64,000 nt of DNA from Maylandia zebra (Eukaryota; Chordata; Actinopteri; Cichliformes; Cichlidae): contig NC_135174.1 of the NCBI RefSeq assembly GCF_041146795.1, positions 1,686,533-1,750,532 on the forward strand. The letters are read 5' to 3'. A program made the position numbers and the translations under genes. Below the pieces are notes generated by a model. The model did not search any database, was not told where the DNA came from, and worked only from the letters and a program-made list of their open reading frames with translations. This document shows, one piece after another, positions 63,401-64,000 of the stretch (position 1 is its first letter; each line of letters opens with the position of its first letter).

Positions 63401-64000
63401 AGGTAATGTATATATCTTCCATTCACAATATGACAGATCAAAATCAGAGACACTCCAGTTTTGGATCCGTTCGATACTGTCGACCATAATATCCTATTAG
63501 AGCGATTAGAACATGCTGTAGGTATTACAGGTACTGCACTGCAGTGGTTTGTATCATATCTATCTAATAGACTCCAGTTTGTGCATGTAAATGGAGAGTC
63601 CTCTTCACACACTGAGGTTAATTATGGAGTTCCACAGGGTTCAGTGCTAGGACCAATTCTGTTTACATTATACATGCTTCCCTTAGGCAGCATCATTAGA
63701 AGACATAGCATACATTTACACTGCTATGCAGATGACACCCAGCTCTATCTGTCCATGAAGCCAGATGATACAAGAGTGTATCTTATGTGGTATGCCAAGT
63801 TCCTCCGTCACAGATTTGGGCGATGTAACACGCATCCCTTTGATTGTGGTAAACATAAATACTTGTATGTTGCGTTGCAGTTAGAGTGGTGCGAGCTCGG
63901 ACCTCCTCCAGTTGTATCCGCTGTCCCTCCAGTTTGAAAATGCGATCCTGCAGGGCCCGCTCACTTTCTTCCAGATGTCGGTTTATATGCTCCACCTTCA
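57404..64000 (-). CDS. lrrc45: LRRC45, C-terminal coiled-coil part (5' end outside window)
   Basis: LRRC45 is a centrosome-linker protein: N-terminal LRRs and a long coiled coil. Only the coiled coil is here. Exons in coding order: 63903-64000 (continues past the window), 62874-62966, 61962 to about 62135, 57750-57897, 57404-57603. Encoded strings: [71 protein letters not shown], and the end [20 protein letters not shown] followed by [16 protein letters not shown]. Internal joins are in frame. The acceptor near 62135 is uncertain by 3-6 nt because CAG is repeated, and the donor at 57749 (GTTCGC) is weak. The gene name rests on the C-terminal sequence and on its position beside rac3. The 4-kb intron 57898-61961 holds nested transposons. 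Confidence 0.85.
58412..58488 (+). mobile_element. Fish interspersed repeat fragment ('GGTGGTGCAGTGGTTAGC')
   Basis: The sequence CACGGTGGTGCAGTGGTTAGC...CTGCCTCACAG, then CTCCTGGCCGGGCCTTTCTG and TGTGGAG, is the start of a very abundant fish repeat. It is cut off by the MITE that follows. Confidence 0.6.
58489..58710. mobile_element. hAT-like MITE with long inverted ends
   Basis: The left end CAGGGGTCTCGAACTCCAGG and the right end are inverted copies. The inner segments CCGGTGTCCTGCAGCTTTTA and AAACCTGCAGGACACCAG are also inverted, so nearly the whole 222 bp folds back. It resembles a common teleost MITE. Confidence 0.75.
59579..60886. mobile_element. hAT-type element (middle of the nest)
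   Basis: Left end TAGGGCTGCTCGATTATGG; right end reverse TAGGGCTGCTCAATTAA. Perfect 8-bp duplications TATGAACA at 59571-59578 and 60887-60894. A 'GGTCTCCAACC...CACGGACCGG' repeat fragment lies near 60710-60790. Confidence 0.85.
59665..60569. mobile_element. piggyBac-like MITE (innermost of the nest)
   Basis: Ends CCCTTTAAGACC and (reverse) CCCTTTAAAGCC, flanked by TTAA at 59661-59664 and 60570-60573, the piggyBac target. 905 bp, with no recognisable transposase; open frames up to about 107 codons lack motifs. Confidence 0.75.
61132..61153. repeat. (GA)n microsatellite
   Basis: Eleven GA units inside the outer hAT-like element. Confidence 0.9.
62641..62663. repeat. (CA)n microsatellite
   Basis: Short CA repeat in an lrrc45 intron. 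Confidence 0.9.
63459..63775 (+). mobile_element. L2 LINE internal ORF2 fragment in an lrrc45 intron
   Basis: Encodes [53 protein letters not shown] and [15 protein letters not shown] of an L2 reverse transcriptase. It lacks both ends and is opposite in strand to lrrc45. It is almost identical to 22091-22314. Confidence 0.85.

Overview
This window is vertebrate nuclear DNA, almost certainly from a percomorph teleost and possibly a cichlid. It has spliced genes with small phase-matched exons, a fish-type NLR gene ending in a B30.2 domain, and a dense load of fish-type repeats: L2, CR1/Rex1-like and RTE-like LINE pieces, a tRNA-derived SINE, hAT, PIF/Harbinger-like, piggyBac-like, pogo and ISRm11-like DNA transposons, and CA/GT microsatellites. 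There is no bacterial-style operon, CRISPR array, rRNA or cellular tRNA gene. The species call is inference.

Layout. (1) 1.6-11.2 kb, plus strand: an intact 11-exon NLR gene (NLRC3-like, 'NLR-C' group) coding for 1200 aa, with an N-terminal linker, FISNA-NACHT, four LRR exons and a B30.2/PRY-SPRY domain. (2) 11.3-16.2 kb: two 3'-end fragments of CR1-like LINEs, a CpG-rich stretch and a SINE. (3) 16.3-28.2 kb, plus strand: rfng (Radical fringe), 8 exons, 395 aa. Its intron 1 holds a long GT tract and an ISRm11-like transposon; its intron 2 holds a CR1-like LINE nested in an L2 LINE. (4) 28.2-35.3 kb: intergenic, with a hAT element carrying a nested MITE and a pogo-like element. (5) 35.4-40.7 kb, plus strand: dcxr, 8 exons, 244 aa. 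(6) 43.6-55.7 kb, minus strand: rac3, 6 exons, 192 aa, tail-to-tail with dcxr. (7) 57.4-64.0 kb, minus strand: the 3' part of lrrc45 (five coiled-coil exons). The gene continues beyond the window.

The order lrrc45-rac3-dcxr-rfng, with the same relative orientations, is the order known from human 17q25.3. The block is therefore ancient, while the NLR gene lies where gps1 would be expected next to rfng. The genes do not form one pathway. They cover Notch glycosylation in the Golgi, dicarbonyl/xylulose reduction, Rho-GTPase signalling, a centrosome linker protein and innate immune sensing.

Exon joins were made by eye from GT/AG sites and reading phase. The four complete genes keep frame through every join and reach a single stop (1200, 395, 244 and 192 codons). 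No database search was possible, so family names rest on motif recognition. The most unusual signals are the in-frame fusion ORF made by LINE-into-LINE nesting, a three-level transposon nest in lrrc45, inverted L2 copies flanking the catalytic exons of rfng, two RTE-tail hairpins with compensatory differences, and a perfect 28-bp palindrome just upstream of the NLR start.
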